A stretch of 53,374 nucleotides of DNA from an uncultured Ignavibacteria bacterium (GTDB lineage: Bacteria > Bacteroidota > Ignavibacteria > Tepidaquicellales > Tepidaquicellaceae): assembly GCA_937974175.1 (NCBI GenBank), contig CALJIG010000010.1, positions 1 through 53,374 on the forward strand, read 5' to 3'. Below the pieces are notes generated by a model that searched no databases, was not told the DNA's origin, and worked only from the letters and a program-made list of their open reading frames with translations. Below, piece by piece: positions 8,561 through 16,019 of the stretch. Position 1 is the first letter of the stretch. Each line of letters opens with the position of its first letter. The position numbers were made by a program, and so were the translations under genes.

Positions 8561-9062
8561 TTATTCGTTTAATCCTGCTCTTATTCTATATCGTGATATT
8601 GAATTAATTTATTAGTTTTATAAACCCTTAAAATAACCTTATTTGCAATGAAATACAATGAAGAAGAGCCTTGTGAAAACCAACATTTCCCCTATATGCA
8701 GGGAATAGATTAAATTGGATTTGAATACCTTAATATACTCTTCATACTCTTTATTGCGACTTCCAGGCCACGCACTATGCCGCTCCCTGAACCGTAGGTT
8801 CAGATGCCGTATAAGACTAAACAATTCGTTTCATTGAATTGTTTAGTCTTATACGGCATGTGCCGGCTCTGCCGTCACGGAGCGGCATGAGTCTGTTTTA
8901 AAAAAGATATTTTTTAAATAGTCAAAAAGTTAAATATGAACTAAGCTAATCCACTTAATAACTAACTATTTTCCTTTTTAAAACTTGTATTGAAATTGTT
9001 TTTATAATCAAATTAAGGTATTTTTCAAAAAATATTTTCAAATCATATTATTTAATTTCACA
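8561..9062. other. 502-bp intergenic region with a nested palindrome
   Basis: This divergent spacer lies between the glycosyltransferase and livK. No convincing gene is present; a 61-codon minus frame at 8639-8824 ends inside the palindrome and looks like chance. The region holds the nested palindrome at 8777-8888 and an A+T-rich livK leader with a TATAAT at 9003-9008. Confidence 0.7.
8777..8888. repeat. 112-bp nested palindromic element
   Basis: Outer arms 8777-8790 and 8875-8888 match at 13 of 14 positions (ATGCCGCTCC...GGAGCGGCAT). Inner arms 8804-8827 and 8836-8859 are a perfect 24-bp inverted repeat around an 8-nt loop. The left spacer is itself a perfect 7-bp hairpin (CTGAACC-GTA-GGTTCAG, 8787-8803), and the right spacer has a short CGGC-TCT-GCCG hairpin. 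It is more G+C-rich than the surrounding spacer and lacks a T-run typical of a terminator. It could be a mobile palindrome (REPIN/MITE-like), a structured RNA or a cruciform-forming site. Confidence 0.8.
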
Positions 9063-10208
9063 ATGAAAAAATTTGCAAAATTTTCTATAGCTGCAATTTT
9101 TATTGCAATAGGATTTACGCTGTATTCCTGCAATAAAAGCGGCACAGGAAATGAAATTCTAATCGGGCAATTTGCATCATTAACAGGCAGTGAAGCTACA
9201 TTCGGAATATCATCGGATAACGGATTAAAATTAGCAGTTGAAGAAATTAATAAATCAGGCGGACTTTTAGGCAAACAGGTAAAATTATTAACGGAAGATA
9301 ATCAGGGAAAACCTCAGGAAACACAAACCGTAGTTCAAAAATTAATCAACAGAGATAAAGTCGTTGCTATCATCGGTGAAGTTGCTTCTTCAAGAAGTAA
9401 AGCCGGCGCGCCAATCTGCCAGCAAAATAAAATCCCTATGATTTCACCCGCATCCACAAATCCCGAAGTTACAGCAATCGGTGATTATATTTTCAGAGTA
9501 TGTTTCATTGACCCGTTCCAGGCAACGGTAATGAGTAAGTTTGCTTTGAACTCGATGAAAGTAAAAAGAATTGCAATGCTTGTTGACCAGAAAAATGCTT
9601 ATTCAACAGGACTTGCAGAAAACTTCAGAAAGATCTTCACACAAATGGGCGGAGAAATTATTGAAGAGCAAAAATATTCAAACGGCGATAAAGATTTTAA
9701 AGCTCAGTTAACAAGTATAAAAGCAAAAAATCCTGAAGCAATTTTCATCCCCGGATACTACACAGATGTAAACTTAATTTCAATTCAGGCAAGAGAAATC
9801 GGATTAACTATCCCTCTTTTCGGAAGTGACGGATGGGAATCTGAAAAACTCACAGAAGGTAAAGCAAAAGATGCATTGGAAGGAAGTTTCTTTTCAACAC
9901 ACGTTTCTACAGAAGATCCAAATCCAAAAATTCAGGAGTTCATAAAAAAATACAGAGCAAAGTATAATTCTGAACCCGATGCAATGAGCTTTTTAGCTTA
10001 TGATGCTGGTATGATGTTATTCGATGCAATCAAAAAAGCTAACTCAACAGAAGGCGAAAAAATTAAGAACGAACTTGCTAAAGAAAAAGATTTCCCGGGC
10101 GTAACAGGAAATATTACTATGAACGAAATGAGAAATGCTGTAAAACCTGCAGTAGTATTGGAAATCAAAGACGGAAAATTTAAGTATAAAGAAACAATTG
10201 CTCCGTAA
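9063..10208 (+). CDS. livK: branched-chain amino acid ABC transporter, substrate-binding lipoprotein
   Basis: The 381-residue protein has a lipoprotein signal with lipobox LYSC (C23), so it is anchored in the periplasmic space. A type I periplasmic-binding fold follows, of the LivJ/LivK class: IGQFASLTGSEATFG (about 34-48), the substrate-contact area GEVASSRSKAG and ISPASTNPEVT, and a hinge and C-lobe with FIPGYYTDV. It should capture leucine/isoleucine/valine or a related amino acid or amide. livH lies downstream but is separated by an inserted four-helix-bundle gene. A TATAAT at 9003-9008 is a possible -10 element. Confidence 0.9.
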   Translation: MKKFAKFSIAAIFIAIGFTLYSCNKSGTGNEILIGQFASLTGSEATFGISSDNGLKLAVEEINKSGGLLGKQVKLLTEDNQGKPQETQTVVQKLINRDKVVAIIGEVASSRSKAGAPICQQNKIPMISPASTNPEVTAIGDYIFRVCFIDPFQATVMSKFALNSMKVKRIAMLVDQKNAYSTGLAENFRKIFTQMGGEIIEEQKYSNGDKDFKAQLTSIKAKNPEAIFIPGYYTDVNLISIQAREIGLTIPLFGSDGWESEKLTEGKAKDALEGSFFSTHVSTEDPNPKIQEFIKKYRAKYNSEPDAMSFLAYDAGMMLFDAIKKANSTEGEKIKNELAKEKDFPGVTGNITMNEMRNAVKPAVVLEIKDGKFKYKETIAP

Positions 10209-10244
10209 TTTAAAATAGTGAGATAGTTAAATAGTGAAATAGTG
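10209..10244 (+). repeat. left inverted repeat of the four-helix-bundle unit
   Basis: This 36-bp arm is built of TAGTGAAA-type heptads and starts directly after the livK stop codon. Its reverse complement recurs at 10651-10685 with one gap and two substitutions. The 3' 15-mer AATAGTGAAATAGTG (10230-10244) also occurs at 18519-18533. Confidence 0.85.
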
Positions 10245-10279
10245 TTTGCTACACTCTACATACTAATTTAATTTTTCTT

Positions 10280-10636
10280 ATGGGTTTTAATGATGAGTTC
10301 AGAGAAAGAACTAAAAAATTTTCATTAAGAGTTATAAAACTGTTTCAGGCTTTACCAAGAACTGATGAAGCCAGAATTATTGGAAAACAATTATTAAGAT
10401 GTTCAACCTCCATAGGAGCTAACTTTAGAGCGGCAACAAGAGCAAGATCTTCTAAAGAATTTTATGCAAAACTCTGCATAGTTGTTGAAGAAGCGGATGA
10501 AACAATTTATTGGTTAGAGCTACTTTCGGAATCAAAAATTTTTCCAGAATCAAAATTGAATGAAATTACTCAAGAAGCATTGGAAATTACAAAAATCGCT
10601 TCCACAACGAGAAAAAACTTTACGTTTTCAAAATAA
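10280..10636 (+). CDS. four-helix bundle protein (23S rRNA intervening-sequence protein family)
   Basis: The 118-residue protein matches the S23/IVP family (TIGR02436-type): FRERTKKFSLRVIKLFQALPR near the N-terminus, then GKQLLRCSTSIGANFRAATRARSSKEFYAKL, EEADETIYWLELL and a C-terminal helix ending TTRKNFTF. Members form a pentameric four-helix bundle. They were first found in intervening sequences of 23S rRNA, but many stand alone and their function is unknown. This copy interrupts livK-livH. It is framed by a 35-36-bp inverted repeat that would fold the transcript into a long stem, as in rRNA intervening sequences. Likely an acquired unit. Confidence 0.92.
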   Translation: MGFNDEFRERTKKFSLRVIKLFQALPRTDEARIIGKQLLRCSTSIGANFRAATRARSSKEFYAKLCIVVEEADETIYWLELLSESKIFPESKLNEITQEALEITKIASTTRKNFTFSK

Positions 10637-10650
10637 GCAATAAGAATGGA

Positions 10651-10685
10651 CACTATTTCACTATCTAACTATTTCACTATTTAAA
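10651..10685 (+). repeat. right inverted repeat of the four-helix-bundle unit
   Basis: The 35-bp arm CACTATTTCACTATC... is the near-perfect reverse complement of 10209-10244. It ends 2 bp before the livH start codon. Together the arms bracket a 477-bp segment that fills the livK-livH gap completely. Confidence 0.85.
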
Positions 10686-10687
10686 AA

Positions 10688-11584
10688 ATGTCTGAACTAT
10701 TACAGCAAACAATAAACGGTTTATCTCTCGGAGCGATCTATGCATTGATCGCTCTGGGTTATACAATGGTATACGGAATTTTAAAGTTTATCAATTTTGC
10801 CCACGGTGAGATTTTTATGCTTGGCGCATTCAGCGGATTTTATATCGCCCGAATGATGGGGCTGAATGAAAGTTCTATAGTAGGAGCTCTAGTTGTACTG
10901 CTTTTATCAATGTCAGTTTGCGCTGTTATCGGAGTTACAATCGAAAAGCTGGCTTATAAACCTTTACGCTCTGCTTCAAAGCTGACTGTATTAATAACTG
11001 CAATCGGCGTTTCGTTATTCTTGCAATACACGGGGCAATTAGTATTCGGTGCAGACCCTAAATCTTTTCCGACAATTATAAATAACGTTAACTTTAATAT
11101 TGGCGGAGCAAACATCGGCTCAAATCAAATTGTAGTAATAGTTTCTTCTTTATTACTGATGCTTGGCTTAAAGCAAGTTGTGCAAAAAACAAAAATCGGA
11201 ACGGCAATCAGAGCAGTATCAAACAACCTTACTGCCGCTTCATTAATGGGAATTAACATCAACAATGTTATCTCGTTTACGTTTGTTCTTGGTTCATCTT
11301 TAGCAGCAGCAGCAGGAATTTTATACAGCATAAACTATCCAAGTATTGACCCTCTTATGGGAATTCTTCCCGGCTTGAAAGCATTCATCGCTGCAGTACT
11401 CGGAGGAATAGGTAATTTTCCGGGTGCAGTTTTAGGCGGTCTTGTAATAGGATTAGTTGAAACTTTCACAGTAGGATATCTGTCACCAACATATCGTGAT
11501 GCTATAGCATTTGCAATTCTTATAATAATTCTATTGGTAAAACCAACCGGATTACTTGGTAAAAAAGAAGTAGAGAAGGTATAA
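10688..11584 (+). CDS. livH: branched-chain amino acid ABC transporter permease LivH
   Basis: The 298-residue integral membrane protein has the LivH hallmark N-terminus LLQQTINGLSLGAIYALIALGYTMVYGILKFINFAHGEIFMLGAF and, near the C-terminus, the cytoplasmic EAA-type loop KAFIAAVLGGIGNFPGAVLGG that contacts the ATPase. About eight membrane segments are visible. It pairs with LivM plus LivG/LivF ATPases, none of which follow: a hairpin at 11621-11644 and a convergent gene come next. Its ATG lies 2 bp after an inverted repeat with no Shine-Dalgarno, so the inserted unit probably affects its expression. Confidence 0.93.
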   Translation: MSELLQQTINGLSLGAIYALIALGYTMVYGILKFINFAHGEIFMLGAFSGFYIARMMGLNESSIVGALVVLLLSMSVCAVIGVTIEKLAYKPLRSASKLTVLITAIGVSLFLQYTGQLVFGADPKSFPTIINNVNFNIGGANIGSNQIVVIVSSLLLMLGLKQVVQKTKIGTAIRAVSNNLTAASLMGININNVISFTFVLGSSLAAAAGILYSINYPSIDPLMGILPGLKAFIAAVLGGIGNFPGAVLGGLVIGLVETFTVGYLSPTYRDAIAFAILIIILLVKPTGLLGKKEVEKV

Positions 11585-11616
11585 TAAAATTTAAAAAATT
11601 TTTATCTATATAAAAC

Positions 11617-11650
11617 AAAAAGGCAGAGAAAATTTCCTCTGCCTTTTTTG
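11617..11650. terminator. bidirectional terminator between livH and the tricorn-type gene
   Basis: AGGCAGAG (11621-11628) pairs with CTCTGCCT (11637-11644), flanked by an A-run on the left and a T-run on the right. This makes it a rho-independent terminator in either direction for the convergent genes. Confidence 0.85.
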
Positions 11651-11670
11651 TTATTATAAAGTCGAACTCA

Positions 11671-11712
11671 TTACGAAGTTGAACTTGTCCCGCTTTAGCG
11701 GTAGCTTCGTAA
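11671..11712 (-). repeat. REP-like palindromic element just past the tricorn-type stop
   Basis: Outer arms TTACGAAG (11671-11678) and CTTCGTAA (11705-11712) enclose a second hairpin CCGC-TTTA-GCGG (11690-11701). Read on the minus strand it contains CCGCTAAAG-CGGGAC and ACTTCG, close to the elements at 18191-18227 and 18576-18612 (CCCGCTAAAGACGGGAC... GCTTCG). Confidence 0.6.
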
Positions 11713-11721
11713 GGTTTGTAC

Positions 11722-14700
11722 TTATCTGTTAAGCAATACATCAATCGCCTTCTGTAGCTGCTGGTCTTCACCTTTTGAAATCAACTCATACTTATTGAAC
11801 ACCATATAATCCGGCTCAAGCTGCTGGTTCTCTGTAAGAGTTCCATTTGATAATCTGTATCCCACTTCCGGAATACCGAATACCAATGATGGATTCTGCA
11901 ATGTTTCCCACCACACCGAGGTTCCCGTACCTGGCACAGGCATACCGATAGTTTTACCTATGTTAAGCTCTTTATAAGCAACAGGAAATAAATGCGCATC
12001 AGAATAATTCCCTTCGTTCATTATTACAGCCGAAGGTTTTATCCATCGCATATAAGGGACATGTCCAATTCTCTGTCCTCTGGGAAGAAATTCAAAGTAC
12101 TTTCTTCCGCTTAAAAATACTGCAAGCTGGTCATGAAGATTTCCGCCGCCGTTAAATCTTGTATCAACTATCAAGCCTTCTCTTCCCTGATATTCACCCA
12201 TAACTTTATCAAACACTCTTCTGAAGCTGGGGTCATCCATTCCTCTTACATGTACATATCCAAGTCTTCCGTTTGATAAACTATCCGTTAATTTCTGCTC
12301 AAGTTTTATCCACCTTTGATATAACAATTCCATTTGCTCGCCCCATGAAATCGGCTTTATCGTTTCTTCCCATCTGTCACCGGTTGACTCGTTATACAAA
12401 CTCAGCAGAGTATACTTGCCTGTTTTTCTGTTCAGCAGTCTGTCTAATGGATATTCATTTGTAATCTCAACACCGTCAATCTTCTCAATTACAGTACCGG
12501 CTTTTACTCTGGATGAAGCGCTCTGGAATGGTCCGCGTTCAATCACTTCAATTATTTTCATGCCTTTACCGTTATAGCTTTGGTCATAAAATACTCCGAG
12601 CTCCCCTGTCTGGTCTCCGTTATTATTTCTGAAATTATACCGGCAGCCCGTATGCGATGCATTCAGTTCCCCAAGCATTTCTGAACTCATTTCAGCAAAG
12701 TCCCTGTCATTATTAATATAAGGTAAAAACTTCGCGTATTCTTTTTTATAGAAATCCCATTTAACTCCATGCAAATCTGTCTTATAAAATTTCTTTACAA
12801 CCTGCCTCCACATGTGCTCAAAAATATATTGTCTTTCCGCAGCAGCGTTCATATTCATTTCAGCATTAAAGCTAAGCCGTTTTACTTCACCTGACTCTGC
12901 GCTTATTCTGGTTGCACCGCCGTCACTTATTACATAAAGAAATTTTCCTTCTTTATCTATCATCAAACCGCCGCCGCCTGTGCCAAGCCTTGCAAGAGTT
13001 TTAGTTTCGTTTTCTCGTATTTTTCTCACCCATAAATCGAAACCTCCTTCGAACTTTGTAAGATAGTAAACTTTCTCTCCGTCCGGAGAAACTACTGCAT
13101 CTGCAATCTCCGATGAATTTGTGGTAAGCCTTACTTTTCTGTCATCAATATTTTCTAAGTTATATTTTATCGGCTCATCTTTTACTTCTTCTTTTTTATC
13201 CTTCTTCTCCTTTTCTACCTTCTCCTTTAGTATCTGATATTCTTCTTTATTCAGTTTAAACTTATCAAAATCTTCCTGATTAAAAAACATTGCGTATATA
13301 TCTGTCTGCTGGCTCCAGTTAGCTGCGCTGCGCAAACCGTTTTCAGTGGAGAAATACATCATCATCTTTCCGCCCATCATAAATTTCTGGCTGTAGTTAT
13401 CGTAACCCGTATGAGTTAATTGTCTTACCGGCTCTTTACCGCTTGCATCTGCCAGTCCTATCTGTGTCTGCCACTGGTTCTCATCAAGGAAATGTACTAA
13501 AAGCCACTTGCTATCCGGCGACCAGTCGAACCACTGATCTCCATCTGAGTAAGAATAGTTTTTCTCTGCCGGCAAAATATTTCTTATTTCTTTTGTTTCA
13601 AGATTTATAATATTTACCGCAGTTCTTTCTTCAAGGTATGCAACTTCTTTTCCGTCAGGTGAATACTTAGGGAAGAAAGATTCCTTTCCGTTATTTACTA
13701 TCGCTTCTTCTTTTAAAATTGTAGAGTTAAAAAAATATCCTTCTTCTTCTCTGCCGATAGTTGTCTGATAAATTCCCCAGATACTATCTCTCTCAGATGC
13801 ATAAATTAAACTGCGTCCATCAGGAGAAAAATAAACGCTTCTCTCCTGCCCCGGAGTATTTGTAATTCTCTTTGTTAATCCGCTTTCTACTGAAGCAACA
13901 AACACTTCCCCTCTTACAATAAAAGCAAATTCCTTTCCGTTAGGTGATGGTTCCATTTCAGTAGCGCCGTTATTAAATGTCATTAAGCTTTCAGGATTCG
14001 ATTTATCTTCCAGCGATACACGTACACTTACTTCGCTCGGCTGGCTGTAGTCTCTCATTGTATAAATTTTTCCGTCCCATGAAAAACATAATGTACCGTC
14101 TTTCGATATTGTTAAAAATCTTACGGGATGATTTTCAAAAGTTGTTAACTGAGTTGTATTGGAAGGATTTCTGGTATCCATCTTCCACACATTAAATGTT
14201 CCGCTTCTTTCACTGAGATAATAAACCGTATTTTCATCAGGTGAAAAAACCGGATTTCTGTCTTCACCTATGTAATCCGTAAGCTTTGTAAATGATTCAT
14301 TCGTTTTATCATAACACCATACATCTCTTGCAAATGAAGATGTATGATGCTTTCTCCATTTATCTTCATATCCTTTCCTATCGTGAAATAAAATTCTATT
14401 GCCCGATTTATCCGTAACTGCATCTTCGCATGTAGATGTTAAAATCTGTTTTACAGGTCCGCCATCGATTGAAACACTGTACAGCTCGGGCAATGCTCCT
14501 GTTGGGAAACTCATCGATGTATTTAAGTCCATTCTTACTCCGCTAAAAATCACATTTTGTCCGTCGGGAGTAAATGCTGACGGAGATTCTCCGTTAGAAT
14601 AATATGTCATTCGTTTCGGTGTGCCGCCATAGGAAGAAATCAAATAGATATCCATGTTACCGCTGCGGTCAGATGCGAAAGCAATGCTTCTGCCATCGGG

Positions 14701-14910
14701 TGACCAGACCGGCATGTAATCATAAGCTTCATGTATTGTCAGCGGAGAAGCGCTGCCGCCTGAAACGGGCACTGTGTAAATATCGCCTTTGTATTCAAAT
14801 GCAATTGTCTGCCCGTCGGGTGATATTGCAGGATAACGCATCCATAATACCGATTGGGCAAAACTATAGGAATAGATGAAAATGGAAACAAGAATTAGAA
14901 ACTTTTTCAT
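11722..14910 (-). CDS. tricorn-type S41 protease with beta-propeller, secreted
   Basis: This 1062-residue protein has a signal peptide (MKKFLILVSIFIYSYSFAQS). Repeated SPDG/WSPDG WD40-like (PD40) blades then fill roughly residues 20-640, including a Lys/Glu-rich insert near 565-590. A tricorn C1 helical region, a PDZ domain and an S41 peptidase domain follow. Candidate catalytic residues by tricorn comparison are His in ELNASHTG, S970 in NYSDAHLF and E1032 in LEPD. The length is that of archaeal tricorn (about 1070). It probably trims peptides in the periplasm. It is a single gene, convergent with livH. Confidence 0.9.
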   Translation of the reverse strand: MKKFLILVSIFIYSYSFAQSVLWMRYPAISPDGQTIAFEYKGDIYTVPVSGGSASPLTIHEAYDYMPVWSPDGRSIAFASDRSGNMDIYLISSYGGTPKRMTYYSNGESPSAFTPDGQNVIFSGVRMDLNTSMSFPTGALPELYSVSIDGGPVKQILTSTCEDAVTDKSGNRILFHDRKGYEDKWRKHHTSSFARDVWCYDKTNESFTKLTDYIGEDRNPVFSPDENTVYYLSERSGTFNVWKMDTRNPSNTTQLTTFENHPVRFLTISKDGTLCFSWDGKIYTMRDYSQPSEVSVRVSLEDKSNPESLMTFNNGATEMEPSPNGKEFAFIVRGEVFVASVESGLTKRITNTPGQERSVYFSPDGRSLIYASERDSIWGIYQTTIGREEEGYFFNSTILKEEAIVNNGKESFFPKYSPDGKEVAYLEERTAVNIINLETKEIRNILPAEKNYSYSDGDQWFDWSPDSKWLLVHFLDENQWQTQIGLADASGKEPVRQLTHTGYDNYSQKFMMGGKMMMYFSTENGLRSAANWSQQTDIYAMFFNQEDFDKFKLNKEEYQILKEKVEKEKKDKKEEVKDEPIKYNLENIDDRKVRLTTNSSEIADAVVSPDGEKVYYLTKFEGGFDLWVRKIRENETKTLARLGTGGGGLMIDKEGKFLYVISDGGATRISAESGEVKRLSFNAEMNMNAAAERQYIFEHMWRQVVKKFYKTDLHGVKWDFYKKEYAKFLPYINNDRDFAEMSSEMLGELNASHTGCRYNFRNNNGDQTGELGVFYDQSYNGKGMKIIEVIERGPFQSASSRVKAGTVIEKIDGVEITNEYPLDRLLNRKTGKYTLLSLYNESTGDRWEETIKPISWGEQMELLYQRWIKLEQKLTDSLSNGRLGYVHVRGMDDPSFRRVFDKVMGEYQGREGLIVDTRFNGGGNLHDQLAVFLSGRKYFEFLPRGQRIGHVPYMRWIKPSAVIMNEGNYSDAHLFPVAYKELNIGKTIGMPVPGTGTSVWWETLQNPSLVFGIPEVGYRLSNGTLTENQQLEPDYMVFNKYELISKGEDQQLQKAIDVLLNR

Positions 14911-14998
14911 TTGGGGATTTTAGAATTTAGAGTGTAAAATGATTAGTTTTATTACGAAATAAAATGGATTTTGTTGGGGGGAATTTTTATACTCTTAC

Positions 14999-15125
14999 AG
15001 GAACACAGATTGTTATGATATATATGATGACACAGATTAAAAATCAATTAATAATTATTTATAAAAAGAATTTACGAATGCTGTATTCTGTGTAATCATA
15101 ACCATCATATTCATCTGTGTTCCTT
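14999..15125. repeat. inverted-repeat element, copy 1
   Basis: The left arm 14999-15038 (AGGAACACAGATT...TATGATGACACAGATT) is imperfectly inverted in 15085-15125 (CTGTGTAATCATAACC...CATCTGTGTTCCT). The arms contain repeated TATGAT and flanking ACACAGAT words; the middle is A+T-rich. It could fold into a roughly 40-bp imperfect hairpin. Confidence 0.75.
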
Positions 15126-15141
15126 AATTTAATTGCTGGTG

Positions 15142-15262
15142 GGGAATCGATTTGTTATGATAAATATGATGACACAGATTTAAGCACAAATTAAAATTAC
15201 TAACTAATGATTTTCTAAAATATCAGTGACATCATAAAAATCATAAGCATCTGTGTTCTAAT
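15142..15262. repeat. inverted-repeat element, copy 2
   Basis: The left arm about 15144-15180 (GTTATGATAAATATGATGAC then ACAGATT) is inverted in 15221-15262 (GTGACATCATAAAAATCATA then AGCATCTGTGTTCTAAT). It is the same family as copy 1, separated by about 16 bp and more diverged at its outer left edge. Confidence 0.7.
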
Positions 15263-15277
15263 TTCTTAAATATTAAA

Positions 15278-15892
15278 TTAAGAAAGGTTAGAGTCCAAAA
15301 ATCTCAATATCTCCGGCTTGCCTTTTTTATTTAGCGATGATGTTTCAATCATGATAGGAAGCTCATCCCAGTATTTGCCGAGCTCTTCTTTAAACGCAGC
15401 TATATTTTTATTTATCTTCGATTCGCTTTCTTTATCCGTTTTTGTAAACGTAAGCACTATCGGTATTCCGTTCTCGCCGCATTTATTAATGAATTCGATA
15501 TCTATTTTCTGCGGAGGAATTCTGGAGTCAATAAGTATAAATAAATATCTTAAGTTCTCGCGCTTTGTGGCATATTCCCATAAAGCTTTTTCCCATGCCT
15601 CACGCATTTTTATAGAGCGGGATGCATAGCCGTAGCCGGGCAGGTCAACAAGATAGTAGCTCTTGCTGTTTTTATCTTTGTTGTCTTTATTAATGATGAA
15701 GTGATTTATCGTAACGGTCTTTCCCTGCTTAGCCGATGTTTTTGCAAGTCCGTTTTTATTCGTAATCATGTTGATAAGCGACGACTTCCCTACGTTCGAG
15801 CGGCCGATGAAGGCAAACTCGGGAATAGTAGGCTCGGGGCATTGCGCCATCCGCACGGCGCTTTTAACGTACTCTGCTGAAAGGATTTTCAT
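15278..15892 (-). CDS. engB: ribosome biogenesis GTP-binding protein YsxC/EngB
   Basis: The 204-residue TRAFAC GTPase has a P-loop GRSNVGKSS (30-38), a switch II DLPGYGYA, and TKTDK as the NKxD-type guanine motif. EngB is a usually essential GTPase in late 50S subunit assembly. Length and N-terminus (the conserved SAEYVKSAVRMAQCPEP...EFAFIGRSNVGKSS segment) are normal. It begins 7 bp after the stop of the vapC remnant on the same strand, so it may be read through from the vapB promoter; a dedicated promoter is not obvious. Confidence 0.96.
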   Translation of the reverse strand: MKILSAEYVKSAVRMAQCPEPTIPEFAFIGRSNVGKSSLINMITNKNGLAKTSAKQGKTVTINHFIINKDNKDKNSKSYYLVDLPGYGYASRSIKMREAWEKALWEYATKRENLRYLFILIDSRIPPQKIDIEFINKCGENGIPIVLTFTKTDKESESKINKNIAAFKEELGKYWDELPIMIETSSLNKKGKPEILRFLDSNLS

Positions 15893-15899
15893 ATTTAAA

Positions 15900-16019
15900 T
15901 TAAAGTAAGGAAGGAATCACCATTTCAGAGATTTCAATTTCCGAAAGTTTATTGAGAATAGTTTTGCTCTTTTTATTTATTACATAAATGCAAGTATTTG
16001 TATCAAGTAAATACTTCAT
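15900..16019 (-). pseudogene. vapC toxin remnant (PIN domain, first 39 codons only)
   Basis: An ATG at 16019-16017 overlaps the vapB stop codon (ATGA), and the frame reads MKYLLDTNTCIYVINKKSKT then ILNKLSEIEISEMVIPSLL before a TAA at 15902-15900. The start matches the N-terminus of VapC PIN-domain toxins, including the first catalytic aspartate in LLDTN. VapC is normally about 130 residues, so the other acidic residues are gone and the product cannot be an active RNase. engB follows after 7 bp. The break looks like a deletion or rearrangement that removed the 3' two thirds. Confidence 0.8.

Larger units (their letters stand above)
14911..15277. other. 367-bp repeat-filled intergenic region
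   Basis: No gene is seen between engB and the tricorn-type gene. Most of the stretch is taken by two tandem copies of an inverted-repeat element (14999-15125 and 15142-15262). Confidence 0.75.

Noticed and set aside
8639..8824. 61-codon minus-strand frame in the spacer before livK
   Set aside because: It starts inside the arm of the nested palindrome, has no recognisable domain or ribosome-binding site, and is expected by chance in this spacer.
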